64,000 bases of DNA from Caldilineaceae bacterium (lineage in GTDB: Bacteria; Chloroflexota; Anaerolineae; Caldilineales; Caldilineaceae). Below the pieces are notes generated by a model. That model had not been told where the DNA came from, made no database searches, and saw nothing but the letters and a program-made list of their open reading frames with translations. The DNA lies in assembly GCA_022823185.1 (NCBI GenBank), contig JAJDXQ010000014.1, positions 32,466-96,465 on the forward strand, given 5' to 3'. A program made the translations under genes and the position numbers. Shown here piece after piece: positions 28,591-37,456 of this stretch (position 1 is the first letter of the stretch; every line of letters begins with the position of its first letter).

Positions 28591-29859
28591 TTATCCCGCT
28601 CTTTGCTTTCCTCGCACGACCGATAGCGTCCATAACGTCATTGGAATAAGGGTCAGCGCCGTCATCGACCAGATGATGCCGGAGATGCTGAGACTGCTAT
28701 CGAGCGCGGTACCGACGACGCTGGATGCGAGCGCGCTGGCGAGGTAAAAGAACATGAACTCGGTGGCGAAGACCCTGCCATGCACGGTGCGGGACACATT
28801 TTGCATAAGCAGCTGGGTGGAGAAGACCCAGACGATGCCCCCGCCGACACCGCGCACGATCGACGCCAGCAGCACGGCCGGCAGGCTCAGGAGCGGCGCG
28901 GTGGCAGCCGCCCCAAGCACGCTGAGCAGGAAGCCAATAATAATGGCTTTTCTAAGGGTGGGGCCGTCGTCGCCCGTCACCTTACGGGCGAGAATGGGGC
29001 CGATGCCGGTTCCGACGCCGGTCAGACCAAACATCAATCCCATGCTGATGCCGCCGCCTTCGCCGAGGGTAAAGACCTGTTGGGAGATGGCGACCATGAC
29101 GACCTGGGAGCCGGCGGTCAGGCAGAGAGAGTTGAGCGCTTTCTGGGAGGCGATAAAGAGGATATTGGGGTGTTTGTGCAGGTATTTGAGGCCATCGATG
29201 TACTGGCGTATTCCGGCTGCGATGGTCTTGTCCTCTGAAAGGGCTGCGGAGGAGGCCGGCATGCGGATCTGCATCAGGAGCGCGGCAGAGATAAGGAAGG
29301 TGAGCGTGTCGAGGAGAAAGGCCGGGTAGATGCCCCAGGCGCCGGCCACGAGCCCGCCCAGCGCGGCTCCGAGGGCGAGCATGGTGGACCAGGTGGCGGA
29401 GCTGATCGCGTTCATCGCGCCCAGTTCGCCCTCTCTTGCCAGTTCGGGCAGGATGGCGTTGCGGGAGGGATAGAAGAATCCGCTCACACAGAACTGGGCG
29501 GCTGTGAGGGCATAGAGGAGCCAGACGTCGCCGGCATCGCGGACGAGGAGAAAGGCGAGGACGACTGCTGCGCGGACGATGTCGGTCGCGATGAGGATAT
29601 GTTTGCGGTTGTAGCGGTCGGCCACGACGCCGGCGATTGGGCTGACGAGGAAGGGCGCGAGCATGCGCACGACGAAGAGCGAGCCGACGGCGAGGCCGGA
29701 CTGGGTGAGCATGCCGACGAGCGCGGCGGAGGCGACGAGGTTGAACCAGTCGCCCAGCAGGCTCACGATTTGCCCGAACCAGAGGTAGCGGAAGTTGCGG
29801 TTGTTGCGAAGCAGATCGGTGTAGCCGACTGCAGTTTGTGTGTTGGGATTGGCGGTCAT
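28591..29859 (-). CDS. MFS transporter, EntS-like family (paralog 2)
   Basis: A 422-residue MFS carrier starting at ATG 29859 (MTANPNTQTAVGYTDLL). A longer in-frame reading to 30627 is a shadow of the isomerase gene and was rejected. Residues 26-45 and motif A (GVVADRYNRKHILI) match paralog 1 closely; similarity is lower in helices 5-8. It lies 28 bp downstream of the sugar-isomerase-like gene and 88 bp before paralog 1. Tandem duplication is the plain explanation; retention of both suggests different cargo or a heteromeric or dosage role. Confidence 0.9.
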   Translation of the reverse strand: MTANPNTQTAVGYTDLLRNNRNFRYLWFGQIVSLLGDWFNLVASAALVGMLTQSGLAVGSLFVVRMLAPFLVSPIAGVVADRYNRKHILIATDIVRAAVVLAFLLVRDAGDVWLLYALTAAQFCVSGFFYPSRNAILPELAREGELGAMNAISSATWSTMLALGAALGGLVAGAWGIYPAFLLDTLTFLISAALLMQIRMPASSAALSEDKTIAAGIRQYIDGLKYLHKHPNILFIASQKALNSLCLTAGSQVVMVAISQQVFTLGEGGGISMGLMFGLTGVGTGIGPILARKVTGDDGPTLRKAIIIGFLLSVLGAAATAPLLSLPAVLLASIVRGVGGGIVWVFSTQLLMQNVSRTVHGRVFATEFMFFYLASALASSVVGTALDSSLSISGIIWSMTALTLIPMTLWTLSVVRGKQRAG

Positions 29860-29887
29860 TGGTTGTGTGCGCCTGATGTCGGCGACG

Positions 29888-30670
29888 CTATTTGCCCATG
29901 GCCTGCAGCGTGCGGAGGCAGCGTTCGACGGCCTCCAGGGGCGGGTAGGCGTCGCTCTCGTATTCGACGATATACCATTCGGTTCCGCCGACAGATTCGC
30001 AGGCTTTGAAAAAGGCGGCCCAATCAGTGTCATCTTCGCCGATGATGGGGTCGAAGGCGGGATGGGGGTAGTCGTGACCCGGGCCGTCGTGGAGGCGTTT
30101 GGTGAAGGGTTTGAGGTGGACGGTGACGGCGCGACCGGGGTAGCTGCGGATGACGCTGACGGGATCGGCGCCGCCGAATACGGCATTGCCGGTGTCGAAC
30201 TGCATAATGACGGATGAATCCGTGTTGCCGAAGAAGGTGTCCCATGGTGTTTCGCCGTCGAGAGGCAGGAACTCGTGGAAGTGGTTGTGGTAGCCGGTGC
30301 GCATGCCTTCGGCGGCCAGGCGTTCGGCGAGGCGGTTGGTGAATTCGGCCAGTTTGAGCCAGTCGTCGCGGCTTTGGCGCAGCTCTTCGGGGATGCCGGG
30401 GATGATGAGTTTGTCGTTGCCGAGCGCATGGTGGAAGGCGATGGTTTTGGGCAGGGCGTCATCCTGCACCAGGTCGAAGGGCACGTGCCAGCCGGCGCAG
30501 GCGAGGCCAAGCTCGTCGATTTCGGCTTTGAGCGCGGCTGCCGCGTGCTGGGGCGGGCCGGCGAACTCGACGCCGCTGTAGCCCATCCGGGCCGCTGCGG
30601 CGAGCGTGCCGGGCATGTCGGCGGCAAACTCGCGGCGTACAGAATAGAGTTGCAGAGCGATCGGAGGCAT
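29888..30670 (-). CDS. Sugar phosphate isomerase/epimerase family TIM barrel
   Basis: A 260-residue xylose-isomerase-like barrel. GYSGVEFAGPPQHAA (about 30-45) carries the first metal-site Glu; TGYHNHFHEFLPLDG provides His residues; VIMQFDTGNAVFGG gives the Asp; TEWYIVEYESD gives the last Glu. AAAGGAAA lies before the ATG. The HNHFHEF segment and small size match the branch often found beside enolase-superfamily dehydratases. It shares the operon with the enzyme at 30754 and two MFS carriers. Substrate not determinable. Confidence 0.88.
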   Translation of the reverse strand: MPPIALQLYSVRREFAADMPGTLAAAARMGYSGVEFAGPPQHAAAALKAEIDELGLACAGWHVPFDLVQDDALPKTIAFHHALGNDKLIIPGIPEELRQSRDDWLKLAEFTNRLAERLAAEGMRTGYHNHFHEFLPLDGETPWDTFFGNTDSSVIMQFDTGNAVFGGADPVSVIRSYPGRAVTVHLKPFTKRLHDGPGHDYPHPAFDPIIGEDDTDWAAFFKACESVGGTEWYIVEYESDAYPPLEAVERCLRTLQAMGK

Positions 30671-30753
30671 GGGAGCGGTTTCCTTTCAAGGGTGAAGAAG
30701 ATCAGTGGACGGCGGCCGGTTTGCAGGTTGTCGCCTGGAATCAGTCGATGGGG

Positions 30754-31932
30754 CTATTTGCCGGACTTTTGCGTGTCGACGCTAAGCTGGCGCACGGCGG
30801 TTTCGTCTATGTCAACGCCCAGGCCGGGCCCGTTGGGCACTTCGAGAAAGCCGCCGGCCTGGTCGAATGGTTCAGCGATGCCCTCGCGGATGGGGCTGGG
30901 TGTGCGGTCGAACTCCATGACGGGCTCCTGCTGGTAGGGGCGGGGCGTGCGCGCGGGAGGACATTCGGGCACGGCGGAGGCGACATGGAGGCTGGCGGCG
31001 ATCATGACGGGGGAACCCCACACATGAGGGTTGCAGAGGATGCCGAAGGCGTTGGCCATGGAGGCGACGCGGTGCATTTCGGTGATGCCGCCCACCATGA
31101 CGACATCGGGCTGGATGATGTCGACGCAGCGGCGGCCGATAAAGTCCTTGAACTCGTAGCGCGTGCGCAGGTTTTCGCCGCCGGAGATGGCCATGGGCAG
31201 CGCGGCCTTGACCTGCAGATAGCCTTCTACGTCTTTGGCGTTGACGGGCTCTTCGAACCAGTAGATGTCGAGCTCGGCCAGCTCGCGGCCGATGCGAATG
31301 GCTGTTGTGGCGTTGTAGGCCTGATTGGCGTCCGCCATGAGGAAGATGTCGGGGCCGATGGCTTCGCGGATGGCGGCGACGCGGCGCACGTCCTGCGCCA
31401 AGGGGAGGCCGCCGACCTTGGTTTTCATGCCGGCGAAGCCGAGCTCCACGTACATGCGGGCCTCATCGAGCAGCCGTTGTGGAATGACGCGGCCGTCGGA
31501 GGCGAGGTTCTCTTCGGTGTAGTAGAGGCCGGTGGCGTAGACGGCGATGCGGTCGCGCACTTTTCCGCCGAGGAGGGCCCAGACGGGCAGGTTGCTTGCC
31601 TTGCCGGCGATGTCCCAGAGGGCGGTGTCGACGGCGCTGATGGCGCTGCCGCCGATGCCGCCGGCGACGTTGCCGTTGTAGAAGAGGCGGAACATCTCCT
31701 GCCAGCGCAGGTTGCGCTGCATGGGGTCGGCCCCGAGCAGGAGGGGCGCGAACTCATCGTGGACGATGCGGGCGGAGGGGCCGTTGAGGCCTTCGCCCCA
31801 GCCGACGAGTCCATCGTCGGTGACGAACTTAACCAGGCCGACCTGCCGATTTTCTGTCCATCCCTGGGACCAGCCGAAGCCGGTTTGAATGGGGGCTTCG
31901 AGGAGGAAGGTTTCGATGGAGTCGATACGCAT
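30754..31932 (-). CDS. Enolase-superfamily acid-sugar dehydratase/racemase (mandelate racemase-like)
   Basis: A 392-residue enzyme from ATG 31932 (CGGAG upstream; 42 extra upstream codons look non-coding). All canonical residues are present: Lys170-x-Lys172 (MKTKVG), Asp201 (ADANQAY), Glu227 (FEEPV), Glu253 (SGGENL), Asp275 (IQPDVV) and His303 (NPHVWGS), i.e. the two-base set of mandelate racemase and acid-sugar dehydratases. This contrasts with the unusual pair at 18489-20957. It lies downstream of a full peptide-type ABC system, which in this setting may import sugar acids or sugar-containing compounds, not peptides. Confidence 0.9.
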   Translation of the reverse strand: MRIDSIETFLLEAPIQTGFGWSQGWTENRQVGLVKFVTDDGLVGWGEGLNGPSARIVHDEFAPLLLGADPMQRNLRWQEMFRLFYNGNVAGGIGGSAISAVDTALWDIAGKASNLPVWALLGGKVRDRIAVYATGLYYTEENLASDGRVIPQRLLDEARMYVELGFAGMKTKVGGLPLAQDVRRVAAIREAIGPDIFLMADANQAYNATTAIRIGRELAELDIYWFEEPVNAKDVEGYLQVKAALPMAISGGENLRTRYEFKDFIGRRCVDIIQPDVVMVGGITEMHRVASMANAFGILCNPHVWGSPVMIAASLHVASAVPECPPARTPRPYQQEPVMEFDRTPSPIREGIAEPFDQAGGFLEVPNGPGLGVDIDETAVRQLSVDTQKSGK

Positions 31933-32088
31933 GGATGACGCTCCGGAACTGTTGCTCGCGCCGGCGGGGCGGCGGTTGCGGTGGTTGCGGTCGGTCGTGG
32001 AGAACGTGGGAGGCGAAGGCCAAGGGTGACAGGACGGCCGGTGACCGGCCGCGTTCATCTCTCCACTATCCGCTGGCGGTCCAGGGCA

Positions 32089-32439
32089 CTATAGTACCAT
32101 GCGGGGAATGAGATACGCGATCACGATGACGGCGAGTTGCGCGCCGGTGACCCAGGCGAAGGCGTGGAGGAGGCGGCCGAAGCTGACTTTGGACGCCCGG
32201 CGGTAACCTGCTTCGCTCCAGAAGAAGAAGATGACGGCCGCGACGGCCAAACCGAGGAGAGAGAAGCGATGGACGGCGGGAAGGGTCCACTGATCCGCGC
32301 CGAAGGCGATGGCGATCGCACGCAGGGCGGGCAGCGTGATAACGATGTTGAGAATGAACAGACCGCACGAGGCGAACCAGAGCAGATAAAAGATGACTAT
32401 CTGAGAGGCGGCGTTGCTTACATACTTCACATTTTTCAT
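32089..32439 (-). CDS. Small three-helix membrane protein, unknown
   Basis: A 116-residue protein from ATG 32439 (an upstream start at 32475 is possible). Three membrane helices are clear: about residues 15-40 (IFYLLWFASCGLFILNIVI), 58-78 (LLGLAVAAVIFFFWSEAGY) and 90-112 (AFAWVTGAQLAVIVIAYLI). It sits 48 bp after the DppF-like ATPase gene and 156 bp before the dehydratase gene, on the same strand. I do not recognise a family. Confidence 0.65.
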   Translation of the reverse strand: MKNVKYVSNAASQIVIFYLLWFASCGLFILNIVITLPALRAIAIAFGADQWTLPAVHRFSLLGLAVAAVIFFFWSEAGYRRASKVSFGRLLHAFAWVTGAQLAVIVIAYLIPRMVL

Positions 32440-32487
32440 GGGGAGTTCAATCCGACTGGAAAGAGGCCAGAGCAAGGCCCAGACCGC

Positions 32488-33537
32488 TCAAGCCACGACG
32501 CCCGCCAACTCCAGATCATGGGAAAAGTGACATTTTGCGAAGTGGCCGGGCGCGACCTCTTCCCAGGCAGGTTCCTGTTCATGGCAGAGGTTCTGGGCAT
32601 AGGCGCAGCGGGGGTGGAAGTAGCAGCCGGACGGCGGATCGGCGGGGTTGGCGACTTCGCCTTCCAGGAGGATGCGCGCCGAACCCCTGCGCCGGGGATC
32701 CGGTTTGGGGATAGCTGACAGGAGCGCTTCGGTGTAGGGATGCTTGGGGTTGGTGTAGAGTTCCAAGGTCGACGCCATTTCGACCAGTTTGCCGACGTAC
32801 ATGACAGCGACGCGGTCGCAGATGTGGGCGACGACGCTGAGATCGTGGGCGACGAAGACATAGGTGAGCCCCATCTGCTCCTGCAGCTCCTGCAAGAGGT
32901 TGAGGATCTGGGCCTGCACGGAGACATCGAGGGCGGAGACCGGTTCATCGGCGACGACGAGGTTGGGCTGGCAGACGAGGGCGCGGGCGATGCCGATGCG
33001 CTGGCGCTGCCCGCCGCTGAAGGCGTGGGGGTAGCGGCGCATCACTTCGGGCGCGAGGCCGACGAGGCCAAGCGTGTCGGCAACGCGATCCTCGAGTTCG
33101 GTCCCCTTTGCCAGGCCCATGGCGCGCAGGGGAGCGCCGATCAGCTCCAGGATGGTCATGCGCGGATTGAGGGAGGCGTGCGGGTCCTGGAAGATCATGC
33201 GCATGTTGCGGCGCACCTGATTGAGCTGCTGGTTGTCCAGCTCGGTGACATTGACGCGGCCCAACTCCGGGTCTCGGAAGTATACGTCGCCTTCGGTGGA
33301 AGGAATGGCGCGCAGGATCATGCGACCGGTGGTTGTTTTGCCGCAGCCGCTTTCTCCCACCAGCCCCAGTGTTTCGCCCTCTTCAACCAGCAGGCTGATA
33401 TCGTCGACGGCTTTGACGTAGCCAACGGTGCGCTTGAAGAAGCCGCGCTTGATCGGGAAGTGCTTCTTGAGATTGCGGATCTCCAGGAGCAGGGAAGAAG
33501 ATGGGTTTGGGGTGTTGCTTCCGTTTTCGCTTGCCAT
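32488..33537 (-). CDS. Oligopeptide ABC transporter ATP-binding protein, DppF/OppF type
   Basis: A 349-residue ATPase: Walker [13 protein letters not shown] (about 60-71), Q-loop [14 protein letters not shown], signature [15 protein letters not shown], Walker [13 protein letters not shown], then the oligopeptide C-terminal extension with the cysteine cluster [14 protein letters not shown] (about 305-318) that can hold an iron-sulfur cluster in related proteins. A loop around [14 protein letters not shown] is normal. It drives the system together with the DppD-like protein at 33631 and the permeases at 34747 and 35937. Confidence 0.95.
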   Translation of the reverse strand: MASENGSNTPNPSSSLLLEIRNLKKHFPIKRGFFKRTVGYVKAVDDISLLVEEGETLGLVGESGCGKTTTGRMILRAIPSTEGDVYFRDPELGRVNVTELDNQQLNQVRRNMRMIFQDPHASLNPRMTILELIGAPLRAMGLAKGTELEDRVADTLGLVGLAPEVMRRYPHAFSGGQRQRIGIARALVCQPNLVVADEPVSALDVSVQAQILNLLQELQEQMGLTYVFVAHDLSVVAHICDRVAVMYVGKLVEMASTLELYTNPKHPYTEALLSAIPKPDPRRRGSARILLEGEVANPADPPSGCYFHPRCAYAQNLCHEQEPAWEEVAPGHFAKCHFSHDLELAGVVA

Positions 33538-33630
33538 AGGTCTCAGGTGTCTATGATGCGCTACCGCTTCGCCAGACGGGTGCTGTATTGCGCTGCTGCA
33601 TTGTTACGCGTACCCAGTTGGATTGCGCTC

Positions 33631-34677
33631 CTACGTATAGAGGTGGCAGCGTACGGCATGCCCTTCCTCGAGCTGGATCAGTTGCGGCTCGGCCTCATCG
33701 CAGACGCCGGGCATGAAGTCCGGACAGCGGGGGTGGAAAGCGCAACCTTGCAGCCGCTGGTAGGGGCTGGGCACCATGCCTTCGATGGCGTTGAGTTTCT
33801 CGCGCTTGTCCTGCAGGACATCTTCGAGGCGCGGGATCGAGTTCAACAGGCCTCTTGTATAGGGATGCTTGGGATTGTAGAAGATCGAGTCAACATCGCA
33901 GCGCTCGACAACCTTGCCCAGGTACATGACGACGACTTCCTCGGCCATTTCGGCTACGACGCCGAGATTGTGCGTAATGTAGAGAATGGCCATGTCGGAT
34001 TCGGCCTGCAGCTCCCGCATCAGGTCGAGGATCTGGGCCTCGGTGGTGACATCGAGGGCGGTGGTCGGTTCGTCGGCGATGAGCAGTTGGGGGCGGCAGG
34101 CGAGCGCCATGGCGATGACGGCGCGCTGGCGCATGCCGCCGCTCAGCTGGAAGGGGTAGTCGTCGAAGCGTTGTTCCGGGTTGGGCATTTTCACGCGGGC
34201 GAGGGTCTCGATGGCGATGTCGCGCGCTTCGGTCTTGTTGACATCCTGATGGAGGAGGATGGCCTCGGTGATCTGCTTGCCCACGGTGCGTACGGGACTG
34301 AGGGCGGTCATCGGCTCCTGGAAGACCATGGAGATCTGATTGCCGCGAATGTCGCGGAGCTGCCGGTCGTTGGACTCGAATTGGGCGAGGTCGACGATGT
34401 CCTTGGCGTCGGCGCGATCGTCGAACTGCCGGTGGAAGCGAATCTCGCCTTCGACGATTTGGCCGGGCGGCGGCACCAGGCGCATAACCGACATGGCGGT
34501 CATGCTTTTGCCGCAGCCGCTCTCGCCGACTACGCCGACCACCTGTTTGCGGCGGACGTCGAGGTCGACGCCGTCGACGGCGCGCACGGTGCCTTCATCG
34601 AGAGCGAAGTGGGTTTTCAGATCCCTGATTTCCAACAGGACTTCCTGCTTTCCCGCACCGTTTTCATTTGACGCCAT
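33631..34677 (-). CDS. Oligopeptide ABC transporter ATP-binding protein, DppD/OppD type
   Basis: A 348-residue ATPase from ATG 34677 (15 upstream in-frame codons lie in the leader). Walker [16 protein letters not shown]-loop [15 protein letters not shown], signature [16 protein letters not shown], Walker [13 protein letters not shown], and the C-terminal Cys motif [15 protein letters not shown] place it in the DppD branch. It lies 70 bp downstream of the DppC-like gene and 93 bp upstream of DppF. Confidence 0.95.
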   Translation of the reverse strand: MASNENGAGKQEVLLEIRDLKTHFALDEGTVRAVDGVDLDVRRKQVVGVVGESGCGKSMTAMSVMRLVPPPGQIVEGEIRFHRQFDDRADAKDIVDLAQFESNDRQLRDIRGNQISMVFQEPMTALSPVRTVGKQITEAILLHQDVNKTEARDIAIETLARVKMPNPEQRFDDYPFQLSGGMRQRAVIAMALACRPQLLIADEPTTALDVTTEAQILDLMRELQAESDMAILYITHNLGVVAEMAEEVVVMYLGKVVERCDVDSIFYNPKHPYTRGLLNSIPRLEDVLQDKREKLNAIEGMVPSPYQRLQGCAFHPRCPDFMPGVCDEAEPQLIQLEEGHAVRCHLYT

Positions 34678-34746
34678 AGCGTGTAACCCTTGTGGTCTAC
34701 GGGTGGCGGCCAGCGCTGGCATTGGCTTCGGCAGGCTGGTCGCGGG

Positions 34747-35928
34747 CTAGTGGTACGGGTCGGCAGCGTCGCGCATGCCATCGCCGAGGAAGTTGAACAT
34801 AAGGACGGCAATGACGACAAAGACGACCGGCCAGAGGGTCCAGGGCGTCTGGGCGACCGACATGATGTCCTGCGCGTCCTGGAGCATGACGCCCCAGCTG
34901 ATGGTGGGCGGCTGCAAACCAATTCCCAGGAAACTCAATGCGGTTTCGCCTAAAATCATGAACGGGATGGCGATCGTGAGCTCAACGATAATGAAGCTGG
35001 TGAAGCCGGGAAGCAGATAGCGGGTGATGATGGTCCACTGGCTTTCGCCATCGAGCCGGGCGGCCATGACAAAGTCCTCTTCGCGCAGGCTGAGGATTTT
35101 GCCGCGCACGATGCGGGCCAGCCGCGTCCAGTTGAGGATAGAAAGAATGATGGTGATGGCGAAATAGAGGCGCAGATTGGGCCAGTCCTGGGGCAGGGCT
35201 GCGGCGAGCGACATCCACAACGGGATGGAGGGCAGGGCATAGAGCAGGTCGATGAGACGCTGGATGACTTCGTCGACGGCGCCGCCAAAGTAACCGGAAA
35301 TGCCGCCCAGGAGCACGCCAAAAACGGCGGTGAGCGCGACGCCGATCAGGCCGATTGACAGGGAGATGCGGCCGCCGTAGATGATGCGGGAGAAGATATC
35401 GCGCCCGATGCGGTCTGTACCGAAGATGAAGAGCGGCATCGTGTCCTTTTCCGTGCCGAAAAGGTGCAGGTCGGACTCGATCAGGCCCAACATCTTGTAG
35501 GAGTCGCCGCGCACGAACAGCCGGATCGTGTTTGGCTCAGCTGCGTTGGCCCTGTAGATCGGGCGCGCGGTCACGGGATCGCGCCCGCGCACGATGGTGT
35601 AGATGAAGGGGCTGCGGTAGCTTCTGCTGACGACTTCGAACAGGCGGACCTTTGTGGGCGGCGCGGAGGCGAGGTCCTTGTAGCGGGTCAAGGGCGCGTG
35701 GGGCGCGAAAAACTCGGCGAAGAGCGTGACGAAGTAGAAGAAGGCAAGCACCCACATCGCGGACTTGGCCAGGCGATGGCGGCGAAACTTCCACCAGACG
35801 AGCTGCCACTGACCGGCGCGGTAGAAGTCCTCCGATTCGGAAAAGGTGGTGGCCGGGCTCGGCGCAGTCTCAATGGCGCGCTGGCGCGGGTTGATGAGCC
35901 TCAGAATACTGGCGACGATTGAAGTCAT
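34747..35928 (-). CDS. Peptide ABC transporter permease, DppC/OppC type
   Basis: A 393-residue permease, started at ATG 35928 right after the DppB stop; GGAGGAG of the preceding gene end serves as ribosome site. The N-terminal cytoplasmic segment is long (about 55 residues) and the first periplasmic loop is enlarged (about 80-165, including VRGRDPVTARPIYRANAAEP), a layout shared with the homologue at 48853. The motif FGTDRIGRDIFSRIIYGGR and EAA loop MAARLDGESQWTIITRYLLP are standard; C-terminus GDGMRDAADPYH. Extended loops like these occur in the YejE-like branch. Confidence 0.93.
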   Translation of the reverse strand: MTSIVASILRLINPRQRAIETAPSPATTFSESEDFYRAGQWQLVWWKFRRHRLAKSAMWVLAFFYFVTLFAEFFAPHAPLTRYKDLASAPPTKVRLFEVVSRSYRSPFIYTIVRGRDPVTARPIYRANAAEPNTIRLFVRGDSYKMLGLIESDLHLFGTEKDTMPLFIFGTDRIGRDIFSRIIYGGRISLSIGLIGVALTAVFGVLLGGISGYFGGAVDEVIQRLIDLLYALPSIPLWMSLAAALPQDWPNLRLYFAITIILSILNWTRLARIVRGKILSLREEDFVMAARLDGESQWTIITRYLLPGFTSFIIVELTIAIPFMILGETALSFLGIGLQPPTISWGVMLQDAQDIMSVAQTPWTLWPVVFVVIAVLMFNFLGDGMRDAADPYH

Positions 35929-35936
35929 GGTCTCGG

Positions 35937-36938
35937 TTACATCTCCTCCACGCTGCCAAACCGGATGCGCGGGTCGACCGCTGCCAGGGCGATGTCGGCC
36001 AGAAGGCTCCCGACCAATGCCAGGGTTCCTACCAGAAGAATGAAGCTGCCGGCAAGGAACATGTCCTGGGAGAGCAGGGAGCGATAGAGAACGACTGCCG
36101 CGGTGGGCAGGTTGAGCACGATCTCGACAACGGTGCCGCCGGAAATAATCCACGGGAGCAGGAAGCCGAGGGAGCTGATCAGGGGGTTGATGGCGATGCG
36201 CACGGGATAGTTCATGAGTACGGCAAACTCGGACAGGCCCTTGGAGCGGGCCACGGTGACGTACTGTTTGCGCAGCTCATCCAGCATGGTCGCCCGCATG
36301 ATGCGAATGATGTGGGCGGTGCCGCCGATGCCGAGGATGAGGACGGGCACCCAGATGCGGGTGAGCATATTCTGGAATTTGGCGATGCTCCAGGGTTCGA
36401 GCTCGAAAGCCGGGGAGAAGAGTCCTCCCACTTTGAGGCCGAACCAGGCGAAGGAAAAGTACATGACGACCATCGCCAATAGGAAGCCTGGCACGGCAAG
36501 CCCGATAAATCCGATCATGGTAAAGAGATAATCGGTGAACGTGTATTGCCGTACCGAAACGTAGATGCCGATCGGGACCGAAATGGCCCAGACAAAGATG
36601 GTTGTGAAGATGGCCAACAGAAAGGTGAGCGCCATCTTGTCTCCGATGACTTCGTTGACCGGTCTGCCCCACTGGAAGGATTGTCCGAATGAACCTTTGA
36701 AAAGGATATTCTGGATCCAGGTCAGGTATTGCACGTGCATAGGCCGGTCGAGGGCGTACTGTTTCATAAGGCGCTCGACCTCGGCCTCGTCTACATCGCG
36801 GCCCGATGCCCGCAGCGCGTTGATGTGCTCAGTCAGGTAGTCGCCGGGCGGGAGCTGGATGATGAGGAAGGCGACCAGGGAGAGCAGGAACAGCAGTGGA
36901 ATCATACGCATGACGCGCTGGATAATGTAGACGATCAT
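35937..36938 (-). CDS. Peptide ABC transporter permease, DppB/OppB type
   Basis: A 333-residue permease with the signature MIVYIIQRVMRMIPLLFLLS and LPPGDYLTEHINALRASG, six helices, and the EAA loop ARSKGLSEFAVLMNYPVRIA. AAAGGGG lies before the ATG. It resembles the gene at 47860 (same LPPGD and QWGRPVNE/QWNKPVNE motifs), so the two peptide systems of this window are related. The gene is separated from its binding protein (37457) by a repeat-framed four-helix-bundle gene. Confidence 0.93.
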   Translation of the reverse strand: MIVYIIQRVMRMIPLLFLLSLVAFLIIQLPPGDYLTEHINALRASGRDVDEAEVERLMKQYALDRPMHVQYLTWIQNILFKGSFGQSFQWGRPVNEVIGDKMALTFLLAIFTTIFVWAISVPIGIYVSVRQYTFTDYLFTMIGFIGLAVPGFLLAMVVMYFSFAWFGLKVGGLFSPAFELEPWSIAKFQNMLTRIWVPVLILGIGGTAHIIRIMRATMLDELRKQYVTVARSKGLSEFAVLMNYPVRIAINPLISSLGFLLPWIISGGTVVEIVLNLPTAAVVLYRSLLSQDMFLAGSFILLVGTLALVGSLLADIALAAVDPRIRFGSVEEM

Positions 36939-36954
36939 GGGGAACCCCTTTATA

Positions 36955-37023
36955 GGAGAGAGTGAAGAGGAGTGAGGAGAGAGTAAAACCTCTTACACCT
37001 CACTCCTCACTTCTAGCCTCTCC
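36955..37023. repeat. GAGTGAGGAGAGAG/CTCACTCCTC hairpin repeat, copy 1
   Basis: A purine-rich arm (GAGTGAAGAGGAGTGAGGAG) followed by a pyrimidine-rich complementary arm (CACCTCACTCCTCACTTC), able to form a long imperfect hairpin. Nearly the same sequence lies at 37389-37453 and a related one at 54630-54695. It overlaps the last codons of the four-helix-bundle gene. Confidence 0.8.
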
Positions 37024-37378
37024 CTGTATCGTTTCTCATTTTGCGGCGCAAGGTTGTCAGCATTCGGCTTATTTCGTCTAACAGACCGCGCAGCGTTTGC
37101 GTTTCGCTCGTGGGAAACCAGCCCAGGTCTTCACATAGTGTAAGAAGTGTTTCGGTTTCCGCCAAAGAGCCTTGCGCTATGGCGAGGAAGCGCGCTTTGT
37201 CCTTTACCGTCTCGCGCGTCCAGCCTTCTGCGATGTTGGCTGGCATCGATACTGCCGAGCGGGTGATCTGCGAACGCATGCCGTAGTTTTCTGTACTTGG
37301 CAGACGTGGTGTCAGTCGATATGTCTCGCGGGCCGCGTCCATCGCTTTCTGCCACAGAATCGTTTCCCGATAGTACAT
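37013..37378 (-). CDS. Four-helix-bundle protein (S23/IVS-encoded family)
   Basis: A 121-residue protein from ATG 37378. LWQKAMDAARETYRLTPRLP at the N-terminus, then YGMRSQITRSAVSMPANIAEG, is diagnostic of the S23-like four-helix-bundle family, first known from intervening sequences in 23S rRNA and also related to Avd of diversity-generating retroelements. It is inserted between the binding-protein gene and the permease genes of a transport operon and is framed by two copies of one hairpin repeat (36955-37023, 37389-37453). This makes it a candidate small mobile cassette. No rRNA or reverse transcriptase gene is nearby. Confidence 0.88.
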   Translation of the reverse strand: MYYRETILWQKAMDAARETYRLTPRLPSTENYGMRSQITRSAVSMPANIAEGWTRETVKDKARFLAIAQGSLAETETLLTLCEDLGWFPTSETQTLRGLLDEISRMLTTLRRKMRNDTGRG

Positions 37379-37388
37379 GATTGAATTT

Positions 37389-37453
37389 GAGGAGAGAGTG
37401 AAGAGGAGAGAGGAGAGAGTAAAACCTCTCGCTCCTCTCCCTTCGCTTCTCAC
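37389..37453. repeat. GAGAGAGTGAAGAGGAG hairpin repeat, copy 2
   Basis: Direct copy of 36955-37023 in its first half (both contain GGAGAGAGTAAAACCTCT), with a complementary pyrimidine arm after it. The two copies bracket the four-helix-bundle gene at 37013-37378. Confidence 0.8.
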
Positions 37454-37456
37454 AGT

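Noticed and set aside
29860..30627. Extension of the MFS gene to a 678-residue product
   Set aside because: The first 256 residues are a frame-shifted reading of the isomerase gene at 29888-30670. The MFS start is at 29859.
32740..34671. 643-codon plus-strand frame
   Set aside because: It is antisense to the two oligopeptide ATPase genes, which have every expected motif. Its codons show only the complement pattern.
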